From positions 35,229,003 to 35,293,002 of the forward strand of contig NC_067286.1 in assembly GCF_020740795.1 (NCBI RefSeq): a DNA stretch of 64,000 nucleotides, written 5' to 3'. Below the pieces are notes generated by a model. The model was not told the DNA's origin and made no database searches. It saw only the letters and a program-made list of their open reading frames with translations. This stretch comes from Apus apus. Taxonomy: Eukaryota; Chordata; Aves; Apodiformes; Apodidae. This document shows, in pieces, positions 16,573 through 30,100 of the stretch (position 1 is the stretch's first letter; every line of letters starts with the position of its first letter). Both the position numbers and the translations under genes were made by a program.

Positions 16573-18564
16573 TCTACAGGGGGAAAAAGTGGCTGTGGAA
16601 TAGCATAAAACTTTATTGACATAGATTTAAGTAACACATAAATGATGTAGTAAGTCTGGGAAGGTACCCAATGAAATCCAGGTAGGGAGGCTGTAAGAAA
16701 GAGCTTGAAGATTAGTTCTGAGTCTCTAAGTCCCTCAGGTTTAGATCACCAGACAGGGTACTGACAGTGATAATGAGGACTACATAAGCTTTTGTTCCAA
16801 AAGGCCCCAAATGCCTTATGAGCTACACTGTGGCTTCTAGACATGCTTTTGCAAAAAGGTGATGCTCAAAGGGAAATCGAGGCAGTCCTGGGGGTTAGAG
16901 AGTGCCTGCAACTCCAGCTTTTCTAGAGAGTGGAGACATGCATCTGTAGCAGCACAGCAACTCCTGTCACATGTTCCTTCCTCTCCCCAGCTCTCCCCAG
17001 CTGGCTGCATCTACCTCAGTTGAGATGAGACAGTAAGTAGGTGAAAAACATAGTTTGTTCGGTTCTGGGGAGGAAGGGGTATGGGAGGCATTTATTGCTG
17101 GGCCAGTTGGGGTTGGCAGATGTACAACAGCATCCAGAAGCATGGGGATTTTAGAGTAGCTGCCAGCAAGGAAAGAAAGAGATGTATAGGGAATTCAAGT
17201 CATACCCTTGTGTTTATGTAATATATGAGTTTTGAAACTGAATTTCATGCTAATTCTTTATTTTGATTATATAAACTCTTTTCAGGACACAGGCTTCTGA
17301 AGAGTCTTCAAAATCTAGGACTCTGTTAACCAAATCCAAACCACAAACAGAATAAGAAAAATAAATCTTAAGCAAGAAAATTGTCTACCTTGGGTCTTTT
17401 TTTTTTTAACTAAACATTTTTGGTTACTAAAACTTATTTAAGACTAACTATTAGATTTGTGTGTATGTGAGTGGAAGGCTCAGTGTGAGACGGTTTCAAT
17501 GTTTTGATTCTCTAGTGAGCCAGAAGGAAAAAGAATTCTTGCAGAAATTGAAAACTCAACAGATTTTACAGACAGACCACTGAACAAGTCATAAGAAAGA
17601 ACTTTACTTCTTTAGCTTGAATTATGTCTCGAGTTTAGCACTTAAACTGGGAGATCCTTTCTTGTCAAGGAACACCACCTACAATCAAACTTCGCTTTCC
17701 ATCATTTAAATCCAGCCCATTTCTCTGCCTGTTACTTTACTTTGGGTAAAACATTAAAGGGCATCCCCAATCTTCTACCACATGTTAAACAGAAAACACC
17801 TTTCTTGTGCTAAACTTGTGACTTCACTATCTGATGTATGAGACTAACAACTCGAGTAACTGATCATGTAAATTAGTATAATTAACCAATTGATTTACTA
17901 ATTCATCACTGGTTGCAAATTCAATGTTACTGCACTGTTTCACCAATAATTCATACCTTGAACCCACAACAGACAGCCTGGTTTTATATATATGACTGTG
18001 AGTTGGGAAAAATAAGATCTGTGTATTTAATATTACAAATGTTCAATAATTGATTTGATTTGTATTTAAAAATTCATAAGCATATTTACAGGAATTAATG
18101 TGTAGTGGGTATTTCATGTATATCGTGGCTTACTAAATGTCAAAATCCTTTTACCAGATACTACAAAATGGTCAGATATCTTTTTAAATTATAATGCATT
18201 GTATTATAAAACCCAAAATCTTTAATACGTGACAAAACTTTTAATATGTGATGAACAAGCTTACAAAATGATCTTAGGCCTTACTAGACTTACAGGTATG
18301 AAAATTATTTTAAATTTATTTTTAGTTGAATTGTAGCTGTCTTGTGCAGCTCAGCTCTGTATGACAACCTGACAAACAGTGGTAATACAGTAGCTTTTGA
18401 TCTTTTTCCCATATATTTTGGCAGCTAAGTTGAATGGGCGTTAAAAATGACTTACATGGAATGGAAATCTTCACTGTATATAGGAAAATGAGTGATTTAT
18501 GTTATTGCTGGTTAATACTGCACTTGCATTTATTTAATTCCAGGTTTTCCAATGTGTTTGCTAT

Positions 18565-18685
18565 ATTAATATGTATACATGCACTCACACATATATTTGC
18601 ACATAGAAATATTTATACATATATACTTGTATATGGGTACTCACACACACATATATTTACACATCAATATATGCATACAAATATT
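18565..18685. repeat. CA/TA-rich low-complexity tract
   Basis: Repeated ACACATATAT-, TATACATA- and CTCACACA-like motifs form an alternating purine-pyrimidine stretch next to the LTR-like fragment. It is the reason for the His/Ile/Tyr-rich chance open frame at 18434-18724. Confidence 0.7.
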
Positions 18686-18689
18686 TTTC

Positions 18690-18885
18690 TGTCAAGGTTT
18701 AACTCTGGGCCAGCAATTAAATGAATGACAGATGCTCTCTATAAACCCCTCTCCCTTCCCATAAAGGGAAAGGAAAGAGAATAAGGGAGAGAGACTTATG
18801 GGGTTGGAAACTAAACTACACAGCTTTAATTAAACATTAGTGATAGAAAAGAATGTGTACAAATATATACAAACCCAATATTTTG
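18690..18885 (+). mobile_element. LTR-like fragment of an avian endogenous retrovirus
   Basis: The segment starts with TG in TGTCAAGGTTTAAC and continues with GCCAGCAA, a C-rich CTCCC stretch, GGGA/GAGA purine runs, a TATGGGGTTGG block and GCTTTAATTAA. From memory this order resembles the 5' part of a common bird LTR family. No 3' LTR end, no retroviral genes and no partner LTR are visible, so it would be a truncated solo-LTR remnant. It stops where CR1 sequence begins. The family assignment was not checked against a repeat library. Confidence 0.45.
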
Positions 18886-21165
18886 CCCCCCACACCTGCT
18901 GACCACCCTTCTTTGGAGGCAGCCCAGGATACGATTGGCCTTCCAGGCTGCAAACATATATTGCTGGCTCATTTCTAGCTTTTTATCTACTAGTACCCCC
19001 AAGTCCTTCTCCACAGGGCTGCTCTCAAGCCCTTCACTCTCCAGTCTGTGTTGATACTGGGGGTTGCCTTGAACCATGTGCAAGACCTTGCACTTGGCCT
19101 TGTTGAACCTCATTAGTTTCACATGGGCCCACTTCTCAAGCTTGTCCAGGTCCCTCTGAGTACGGCATCCTGTCCCTCAGGCACGTCAGCTACACGTTTC
19201 AGCTTGGTGTCATCTTCAGACTTGCTGAAGGGTGCACTCAATCCCACTGTGTGTGTCATTGGTGAAGATATTAAGTGGTACTGGTCACATTGTGGATCCC
19301 TGACGGACACCACTTGTCCCAGTCTCCATCTGGACATTGAGACAGTAGGTATTACACTCTGGATGTGACCATCCAACCAGTCCCTCACCATGGAATATTC
19401 TGCCCATTAAATCCATAGCTCTCCAATTTAGAGAGAAGGGTATTATGGGGGACTGTGTCAAAAGTCGTATAGAAGTCCAAATAGATGACATCCATAGCTC
19501 TTCCCTTGTCCACTGATGTAGTCTTTCCATCATAGAAGCCAACTAGGTTGGTCAGGAAGTACTTACCCATGGTGAAGCTGTGAGCTTCTCTAATCACCTC
19601 CCTGTCCTCCATGTGCCTTAGTATATCTTCTAGGAGGATCTGTTCCATGATCTTCCCCAGCACACAGGTGAAGCTGACAGGTTTGTAATTCCTCTAGGGT
19701 ACTCCTTTCTATTGTTTTTAAAAATGGGTGCAATGTTTCCCGTTTTCCAGTCATCAGGGACTTCACCTGAGTGCCACGACTTTTCAAAGTGGCTTGGCAA
19801 CTACATCAGCCAATTCCCTAAGGACTCTGGGATATATCTCATTAGACCCCATAGACTTATGTATGTTCAGGTTTCTCAAGCAGTCACAAGCCAGATATTC
19901 TCTTACAGTGGGAGGGATTTTGTTTCCCTAGTCCCCATCTTGTGATCCTCCCACTCAAGAGGTGTTAAGAGAGAAGCTGCCAGTGAAGACTGAGGCAAAT
20001 AATTTGTTGAGTATCCTAGCCTTTTCCTCATCCATTATTAACAGTTTGCCAGTCTCTCTCATCAGGATAGGAACGCTTTCTTTGACCTTCCCTTTCTGGC
20101 TGACATACCTGTAGAAATCCTTGTTATTACTCTTGCATCCCTTGCCAGATTCAGCTTCATCTGTGCCTTGGCCTTCCTGACTCCATACCTACATGACTGG
20201 GAATGGTCCCTATACTGTTACCAGAATACCTGTCCCTGTGTCCACTCTGTGTATTTCCTTCTTGCTAGTTTGGCCAGCAAATCTGAACTCAGTCATGGTG
20301 GTCTCCTGCCTTCCTTGAGTGTATTCTTACACCTGGGGATCGAGAGCTCTTGCACTCTATGGAATGTGTCCTTAAAGATCTGCCAGTTCTGTTCTTCTCC
20401 CCTGCCCCTGAAGCCAGCCTCCCAGGGGGTCTTATTGACTAATTCCTTCAACAGCTGGAAGCTTACTTTCCTAAAATTCAGGGTCCTGCCTTTACTTTTT
20501 GCCTGACCATACCTCTCAGGCATGCAAGCTCCACCACTGCGTAGTGACTGCAGCCCAGGCTGCCTCCAATCTTGACATCAACAATTAGCTCACTTGCACT
20601 GGTAATGATTAGGTCCATTATTGAGTCCCTTCTGGTAGGTCTCTCTGTTACCAGGCTTAAGAGGTTATCCTCAATGAGTTCCAGGAGTCTCGTGGATTAT
20701 CTAAACCTTGCCATACTACTTTTCCAGCAGGTTTCAAAGTGGTTGAAGTCCCCCAGCAAGACAAGAGCCTCCGAGCAGAATACCTCCTTAATCTAGAGTA
20801 AAAAGGCTTCAATAGGCTCCCCTTGATCAGGTGGCCTGTAGCAGACACCAACCACAAGGTTCTCCTTGGTTGCTTTGGTCTTTAATTCTTACTCATAAAC
20901 TGTCAACCTGCCCGTGGCTATTCTTCAGAGACAGCTCTTCACATTCTATCCACTTCTTGATGAAGAGGGCAACCTTTCACTCCCCTTCCTGCCCTGTCCT
21001 GTCTGAACAGCCTGTAACTATTGATATCTGCACTCCATTCAGGAGATTCATGCCACCTAATTTCAGTAATGGCAACCATATTGTAGCTTTCTAGCAGCAC
21101 AATGTCTTACAGCTATTCTGGTTTGTGGTCCATCCCACATGTATTGTAGACGCATTTCAGCTGGG
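18886..21165 (-). mobile_element. CR1 LINE retrotransposon, truncated and decayed
   Basis: On the minus strand, broken frames in order give a CR1 ORF2. The endonuclease has pieces near 21100-20640: MVAITE, YRPPDQGEP near 20830, GDFNH-like sequence near 20740 and TERPTRRDS near 20640. A linker follows, with LNFRK, TPWEA, NWQIFKD and EGRRP (20523-20293). Next is the reverse transcriptase, with [12 protein letters not shown] (19663), YLDF and FDTVPHN (about 19480), a degraded catalytic box SEDDTKL in place of FADDTKL (about 19210), [13 protein letters not shown] (19122) and ANRILGC (about 18930). Stops and frameshifts are frequent, so it cannot be active. The copy lacks the 5' UTR, ORF1, the first part of ORF2, the end of ORF2 and the 3' tail. 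It is therefore cut at both ends; loss of the 3' end is unusual for target-primed insertion and suggests a later deletion. Confidence 0.93.
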
Positions 21166-24100
21166 TTATCAGTTGTGTCACTTAGAATAACACCCCTTAA
21201 TTCCTTCGAGATATTTCACTGGTGTTATCACAGAGATATTTGACTAAAAAACCCTTGTGGATATTTTGTAGCCTTGTTCCTAAGATGAGTTGGTTCCTAA
21301 TTACATTTTATGCTTAAGGCAAAACCTCAGAATTATGAGAAAAGGTAGGAATTATAGTATTTTAATGATTATGTGAAATACTCTCTGCTTCTTGCAACCT
21401 ACAGTTAAAGTGCCACCAAAGCATGTTCTTTAGACATAGCCTGAACACATCACATACTGCTGAAAGTGTAAAAAATGCACAAAGTCATGTGGAGAATAAG
21501 TTTGCAATGTCTGGTGTCAAATTCTGTATTATAATGGCTGCAGCAGCAATTTTATGGACTTTTCTGATCAAGCAAAATGTGAGCTCTTGTCATCAACTGG
21601 GTGGACAAATTTGTGTTTGCCCTTTCATTTCCACTGATACTATGAATAGTGTTCATTGTACTGGCACCTAACAGAGATAAGAAACTACCTTATGGCCTTA
21701 TTTTTGTAAATAAACAGGACAGGAATTTATCAGGAATAGTACCCTGCAGGGTCTTCCTTCTGCCAAAAGACATTCAGAGTGTTCCTTTGCTCATCCTGTT
21801 CATATATATTATAAAAAGCAAATAATAGAAAAATGTATTGCCATTTAAAATGCTAAAAGGACTATTTATTTGGTAACTAATAATACAGAGATGGTGACTG
21901 TGCAGTCTCCAAATAGGATCGTGCAATGACACAGAGACAGTGGGTGCTATTAAAAGCCTGACATTTATCACTCACAGTGGTTAAATTTACCATGGTATTC
22001 ATGGCATTTGCCAAAATAAGTTTAGAGAATGCCACAAATACCACAGAACAGATAAATACTGATACGTAGAACCCAGCAAAATGCTGGTAGTTACTTTGCT
22101 AAACCAATAGCGAAAACATTGCTCTGTGTTCCAGAAATGCATTTTAGGTCCCACTAACAGGGATTTTCTCAGTATAGAAAAGGGAAAAAAGTTTGTCATG
22201 CTTCCCCCAATTCCTCCCCTTTATCCTGCCTATTTAGACCAAAGGCCTTTTGTAAGGAAATATGTGTCTCATTGTAGCCTCCAGAGCAATGGAGAACCTA
22301 TCAGACTTTGAGTGTTCTAAAGCTAATAAAAATAAGATCATAGTGTATTGTTCACACAGACAAAATGGGGTCTGTCCAGTAGATGAAGATTATGAAATAC
22401 TCTACTGGAAAATATGCCACGTGTCTTGTAACTAACATCAAACTGTGCAATTCTAGTTGGAAAAAGAGGTCTTTTCAAGAAGGAAGTTGTCATCTAAGAA
22501 ATAGTTTAAGACCTCTTGAGCTCTGTTTAAATTCTGAAGGACAGAATGAATATAATAAATAACAATTTACACTTAATCTGAGACACACAGAAAAATCATC
22601 ATTCCTTTCTTTGCAATAACTGCAGAAAAGTCATTAAGATGATGAAGTGCATAACGGAAATACTTTTTCTTTACCTAATAAAACAATTTTTATGATGGTA
22701 GAGGAGGTAAAGGCTTTGCTCTTGTCCTACAGTATTGGGGTTTTGGAGTCTAGGCACCAAAATCTCATTTATACCTTGAAAAGATGTTGCTTCTTGTCTT
22801 CTCCAGGCTCACAGGGTGAATATGAAATGGACAGCTGCCTTCAAGTCTTGTCCACAGGTGCAGTCTGTCCCTGCTTGACTGGAGGAGGTGGTGTGGTGCT
22901 TTAGCACTGATTCTCATAGGTATTGAGTTGTGTAAAAGATACTTTGCTACAGCTTAAAAAAGTATTGCAAAAGTGGAAAGAGTGTGACCATAATTGTGAC
23001 CAAGTTCTTCATCTTTAGTGATGATGTGCACTTGATTGTTTAACAGGAGTCAACCATTGTAGCAGAGACCTAAGCCTAGAGTTAGATAATTTCCCTGCCA
23101 CAGAGCAGTTGAGGCTGGCTATTTGATTACCTCTTAAGTTTTTTAATGTACCTGGCTACAGCACTTGGCACTGAAGAATATAGAATGAAATTATTGTGCT
23201 ATGGACAAAACCTGTGTGTTAAAAGTCAGTCCTGCAGTCCAACTTCTTGGCATGAACTCTTCACATTCATTTGGCATGCATTCTCCCCCAGATTCCCTGC
23301 TCTTTCCACAGACAGTTTGCCTGTTTAAAGCAATGGAGGGAAGTATGCTGGGGAATGAGGGTACTGTATCCAACTTCAGTAACTTCTATAAGCATTTATA
23401 AATTAGCAAGATCATAGGTAAGTTGAGATATTTAAAAAGGATGGAATGTGTTTTGCTTCAATGAGTATTATTTTGGAAAGCTAGAACTTAGATATGGCTT
23501 AAATGCAGAACAAAAAAGCTGCATTATAGTCTTAGGTCCATTGGGGAAAAAAAAAAGTCCAAGTTCTCAGCTTAGATAAATCAGAACACTGCTCTTGTTT
23601 TGAAGATGATACTAGTAGGACTGTCTGAAGTAGATGAAGGTATGGTTATTTTCCTGAAGTTTTTATTTTTCTTCCCTTGCTGTAAATCTCCAGTGCATGC
23701 TTCTAAGTAACCATTGAATATAGTGGCTGAAAAGAGTCAAATAGAGACACTGTAGGTTTCTTTTTGTGAAAAGGCACTTAGTGAGGATTTTTTAAACTGT
23801 GTCTTGGGCTAGATTCTAGTGCACCTTGCTGCAGTTGCTGAGAGATAACTCAAATGCTGGTGTGTGCAACTTCTGAATTGTTTATTACACCCACCAAAAT
23901 GCTGGAGATTTTATGTGTTAAAAGCAGCCAAATAACTCTGAGTGTACTTGTTGACCTGTAAGAATTATTTTCATAATAAATATCAAACATAAGAAACAAT
24001 TCAGTGTTCTCTTAAAGAACACAACGCTACACAGTCATAGAAGACCATTTAGACTTTGAGTGATGTACTTTCAACTTTGGCTTTTCTGTGTGTATTGTGA

Positions 24101-27100
24101 TTTGGTTTTCCTATTTACACATTCACTTCACTAAAATTAAAAATATTTTAAGAAACTATGCACAGCCTTGTAGCAGTGGCCCTGTTTTTTTCCAGAGCCA
24201 GCTGTGACAGGTCATACCCTCTCTGCAGGACAACTATCACCTCTCTCTGATGCAAGCATAATGGCACTTCCTAATTCTGGAAAGATTGTCCCTGCTACCA
24301 GAGAAAAGAACAATTAAATATCTTTTATTTAATTCTTGTGATATGGTCATTTGAAATATTTGTTTGACCAGCCCTCCCACTGAAGCAAGATAGCTCTTAT
24401 TTATAATGAAAAAAAAGTTTGGGTTTACACTACATTTTCCAAAGTCACCTTAAAAACTGAAGAAAACCACATTGCCAGGAAGAGCTAATCACAAGAGGAG
24501 AGACCTTATAAAAAGGAAAAGTCAGTCCCTGTTCTCTGCCTGAGGATGTTTTGAACATTACAGCACAAGTAAGAGGCTTGCCACCCAATTTAGTGTAACT
24601 CATTGGACACATTGTCTTTCAGAGTGAAACATGCGGCATTAAGTGTATTTTCCATTCAACAGAAATTCTGCCTGCATGGTGTGCATGACTCACCCACCTG
24701 TCTAGTTGGTTTTCTTTGGATTAATTGATCTATCTTTGAGCTCTTGTTTTCTCTCATGCCTTATTTGTCTTCGTGGCAGTCATACTTGAATTTCACACAT
24801 TCGCGCTTTTTTCCATACATAGTGCCTTCCAGCCCAAGGAACAGTTTGCACTGACATTTCTGGTAACATGACACTGGACTTTGATACCTAGTTGTTGTAA
24901 TTAAACTAAAAATGCTTCACAAATATTTATTAAAACTCTGTGGGGACTTGGATGTCATTTTTATTTTTATCTTCACCTGCACTAGTTTTCTTGTAAGCCT
25001 TTTCTCTTTATAATACAATTTCTGCCCCAAGGTAGATCTTTCACTCTGAGAAATAATGAAGTGTATCAGACAACATTAATGAAACAAAACAGATCAATAA
25101 CTTATCCATATATTTTTGATATATTACTTACTGACATATTTATAAACAGGACAAACATTTAACTGTTTATCAGCAAATACTTGAAGTGAATTGCCTATTC
25201 TTTTTCCTCTGAAACTATAGGATAGATATGCTTACAGGGTGAAATCAGGGCTGGAAATCTGCTGATTTCTGTTCTTCAACATCTGAAGAAGTCTGGTTTT
25301 GAGAAAACACTGGGTAGCTACATATCAATGTGAGGTGTTGAAATTCCCATTCAAAAATGCTCTGTGTGTAATTTTCATCTATCTTAACTGTGTGAAAATC
25401 TTTCCTAAATCTACAGCTTGGGAGACCTGGCTTTCCTGTTTTGTGAATTCACTGTAGCCCATCTTTTCTTCTTAGGCAGAGTGAATGAAGCCTCTGGGAT
25501 CAGACAAATTTTCCGTAGACTTATTTGTAGAAGTTTCCACAAAAAAGCCTGTGTTTTGCCGTGGCTGTGGGCTGAAGGAGGAAAATGGCGGTAAATTCAG
25601 ATGGGGAAAAGGGGGCTTACTGTCTCACGTCGGGAGGTGTGACCTTATTTTTGGTCTGAACACAGCCTAAGCAAGTCTGCTCTGAGGAAGTTGTTTGCAA
25701 AATGGAGACATTCTGGAGCAGTGACTGAAGAAAATACAATTCTGTATTTTGTCCATTGTGTGTTCAGCAAGTACAGACACATACAAATATAAGCGATCCT
25801 TCAAAATCTGAAAAACAGAAAATGGAGGTAAAACATGATGTAGTATTTGCAGTAAATCTTATAAATTTATACAAAATAATAGTCCATAAAATTGTACAGA
25901 TAAAATATTTACCCCCTTGCATGTAGGTCTCTCTATATATATGGTACTGTTCTGACTCTGTTGTAGCCTTTGAAATTCACTTGATGAACACTTTAAGTGG
26001 CATCTTCTATAGTTTAGGGCCTGTATGAGGTGTTCAGTCTGGCAAGAGGTGGGTAATGGTAGGTAATGGAACCTTTTGGTCTCCCTTTGATCCTCAGCTA
26101 TGTTAGAGTTGGGCAAGCACAAGCGGGAAAGGGTCATAGGGATGACTCCAACAGCTGCTTGGTGTTGTGGTCAGTGTGAATCAGTCTGCCCACACCAGGC
26201 CCCTGAGCCCCCAAGAAGATGTGAATAAGGTAAGGTAATCTTTTTATTCTGTTTCCCACTCAGTAAGGCAGAGAGTTTTAAATTAAGGAAATAATGAAAC
26301 AAGGTACCATGAAACTTTTCTACTTTTTCAGTATAAATCACTGACAGTTTGGTTATACTTCTCACAGGAAAATAGTCCTCACTTTCTAACAGGAAAGTGT
26401 GAAAAAGGTTGCAAACACTAAGCTCTAAGTTGAAAATGCAAAGTAAATATCTGGTTAAAAATGAGGACAGATTTGCATAGCATGTATGTAAATCAATGCA
26501 GCCCTTGAGCACTTCTGACCTATGTGATAAATTATATGAGTTTCACTGTTATCTAGAAAAATAAACTGCCACTTTCAGTACCATAGCAACATCACACATA
26601 ATGCTGGTTTGTCTTTTTCTTAAAAGCACAGAAATAAATCATGGACACTTGTAGGTGTTCTATAGTGTTTTATGAATGATTTAATTTAGCTTTTCTTCTG
26701 CTGTGTTACACATTCTTTCCTGCAGCATAGTCAAAAGGACATAATTTCTACTAGATTCTGGTAAATATAGTTATGAAATTAATATTTCAGAACATTTTTT
26801 TTTTAAATACAAAAATCTATAGGTAAATACTTCAATGTTCTGCAGGATACAGGAAATAGAATACTGTAATTGCAACTTTATTAAACTCAAAGCCTTTTAT
26901 TCCTAGAAAGTTTTGATTTTATTTCACTCCATTTTGGAATAGAAACATTACAAAGTGGAGAGAAATGTTCATCCTAGGAAAATTTGTTTAGAAAATATTA
27001 ACAAATGGTGTTCTGAAAACAAAGCATGCTCAGCAGCACTGAACAGATGCTGTTTGTTAGTAACAGTTGTGGAACTCACAAAAATGCCAGTTTAAATCAC

Positions 27101-30100
27101 CACCTGTGAAACTCCAGGTGTGCATGATTGGGATGGGTCTGGCAAACCATTCTAGGTCTATTAATTGGTATTTTCTAGTGAAAGTGTGTGCATCTATAAA
27201 CTAAGCTAAAGGTCCTAGACTAAAAAATTGAATTTTTTCAATGTTTATAAAACTTAAATTCACTTGAAGATTATTATTTTTTTTAATATTCCAGGACCTC
27301 TGCATAATATGTCAGATTCTCCTCTCAAGCCCATGACTGTATTCTTGATCCGCATGTGCAATGTCGCTGAAAGGATAACTCAATGACTTTTACCTAGAGC
27401 CTTAGCTGGGTCAAAGTGTAAAATCACATGCAATTTGAATACATTCTCCCCACAAAGACCATTTAAATCACCATAATAATCTTATGGAAGAGCATTTCTG
27501 GAGAATACGAGTTCCTGTGGAGAACTCCCTTAATTATTTGACGGAAGGATGAAAAAACCTCTGGATTTCTTACTGAGCTCCCACTTTCCATTCCACTGGT
27601 ATAGTTTACTTTCAAATCAATCATTTGACTGCCCTATTTATTTCTAGGGATTGTCTCAGCCTGGCTCTGAAGGGATGCTTTAATGGGATGTGAATTCTCT
27701 TCTGAGACTGGTGAGACAGGGAGGGAACGAATGAGACCAAGGGGCACCAGGAATAGAGGAGACATATGGTGGTGTAATATTCAAACAAAGGAAAGCAACT
27801 CTGCTGTAAATTATGTCACTGAGCTAAAAGCAGCTGGGAGTACAGGGATTCAGCACTTGGATGAAGACAAATGTAGACAAGGAAATCAGACAAGTAGGCC
27901 TGAAAAAATATTTGATGTAATGCATTCATACTGAAATACTAAAGCGTGGTTTCTCATAGACATTTTTTTTCCCCCTATCAAATATGAGAAGCATCAAACT
28001 GCTACTTAGAGTTCCAATAGAGAGAGCTATTTTCTTATAATTTAATCTTAATTTCTGCTGTTATGTGTATTATAAAGCACTCATTAACTTTCTCACAAAT
28101 TGCATTGTGCCATTAGAGATTTTTAAATGTTCAGTTGTATATAAGATCTTAAGGGTTTTTAAATTCTGGCTCCATTAAAATCAGTAGGAATTGCCATTAG
28201 TACCATGAAAATTGACTACCATGGGGTAGAGATACTAGAATATAAATTCAAACAAAATGTATGTATTTATTTATTTATAATTATAAATAAATTGACCTAA
28301 GATTCTTCTGATGACAATTCATAACTCTCTTTGATTTTTAAGGAAAAGAGGAAAATAAGTTTTGCTGAACTGAGTCTCAGCCATGTTCTATATTGATTCT
28401 AGCCTAGTGACTGCATAATTGGCATCATATATCTTGGAATATGTATCTTTGAAATAATAGACTCTAGGAAGATCAGATTTTTCTCAGTGGAAAATAATTT
28501 TCATTCACATATTGAATTTATTGTTAAGTTAGTTTGTGCATATTTCTTTGCAACTTTACAATGCATACTAAATCTGGTTATATGGAATCCTTCATACTCT
28601 TCTGTGTCCCAGGTATTTTTGACAGGCTCTTTCTTTAGTAAGTGTGGTATAGTAAAGCAGACTATAATGGGAATCCACATGAGATCTGCTCACAAATTTA
28701 CACAAGCCATCATAGTTCATGAAGCTATATCAACAGATTGTTTAGCAGGATGTGAGTGCTCTTTTGAGGATGGTGAAAGAGAGAACGGAAAATGACTAGC
28801 AAGTGACTAGCAGCAGATTACCTGGCTCCTGGAACACTGTACTTCTTTTTGTTCTTCTTTCTAGAGCCCGTCAGTTCATAAGGATTTGATTCAATGAAGT
28901 TTTTCTTTTAGCTGCAGCCTGTCTGCAAACTAACCAACGTTTACTCTCTGGAGTTTGCACAAAGTACAGATCCTGCTGCACTGGGACCTGTATAAATGCT
29001 GGAAATATATGTGCAGTTGTGATTCAGTATAGATGTCCAAATTATTTCCAAGGAATTTTATTTGAACTGCTAGTTTGTTGATGAAAAGGTCCTTGTGGGC
29101 ACATGACCACAGATGACCTTCATGAAATTTGAGGGATCAAGTCAGGAAATAAAATATTCTGTAATGAGACATGTATGATACTTGAAGTTTACCATATAGT
29201 TAGAACAGTTATATTAAGGTATTTTAAATTATCTTTGTTCAAAATATTGAAGGACATTTACTTAATACCTGCCCCTCAGCAAATATTTGTTATATTATAT
29301 CCCCCCACAGCAACAATAGTAACAGAAATTCAGCATGACTTATGTGTTCTTGCTTTAAAAGCTTATGAGTATTCAAGTATTTATTTCTTCTTTATTGATA
29401 ATACTAACAATTTTCCAAAAAGCTTTCAATTTATAGCAATCTTCAGTGGTAGATATGAGCCCCTGATGCATAACAGATTCTTAATGTGATCATTAGAATA
29501 GCTCAGTATTTTGTCTTCTTATGTGTCAGAGAAAGCCTTGAGTTCTGTGCACTTGACATCTTGCTATTTTCAAGTGTGAAGCATATGAATGCAGGCAGTA
29601 TTCCATCCTCACAAAAAGGATCACAAATGCTGGCCCTGCTATTGACAGTTTTCACACAAGCACTGTTGACCAGATGTGAAAGCTGCACTATTTCTTGGCA
29701 GCAAAGTGACAGTGTTCTTAAAATGTTGGTTTCTTTTGTGTAGGACTGAGGCCACTAGCACATCCAGACCTCCTACCTTTTGCAAAATCTTTACTTCTCA
29801 AATGGTTGAGGAAATGCACTTTTCTGTGGTGTGAAATGCAGCGTTGTCTTTTGAAGGAATTTTATTTAAGAATAAAACACAGAAGAATTTCTTATTAAGA
29901 TGCACGTAACAGCTGACTTCAGCTAGGATTGTACTCATACTGTGGAGGAAGAACATAAGCACAAATGCTCATTTTAATAAGAGAGGAAATGTAGGTGGAA
30001 GCAGATGACCTAGATGATTTTATGAATAAAAGATATAATCTGATGCAATCATTTCATTAATCCACATATGGCACCAAATGAAAACAGAGCATAGCAGATG

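Larger units (their letters stand above)
12331..18550. other. Intergenic DNA between ACTC1 and the LTR/CR1 block
   Basis: AT-rich DNA with no convincing open frame or exon. It includes a degenerate AT-rich tandem array (about 13636-13775) and a TA microsatellite (16527-16559), listed separately. Nothing else was recognised. Confidence 0.6.

Noticed and set aside
19123-20506. Plus-strand frames across 19123-20506 as genes
   Set aside because: They are antisense shadows of the minus-strand CR1 ORF2.
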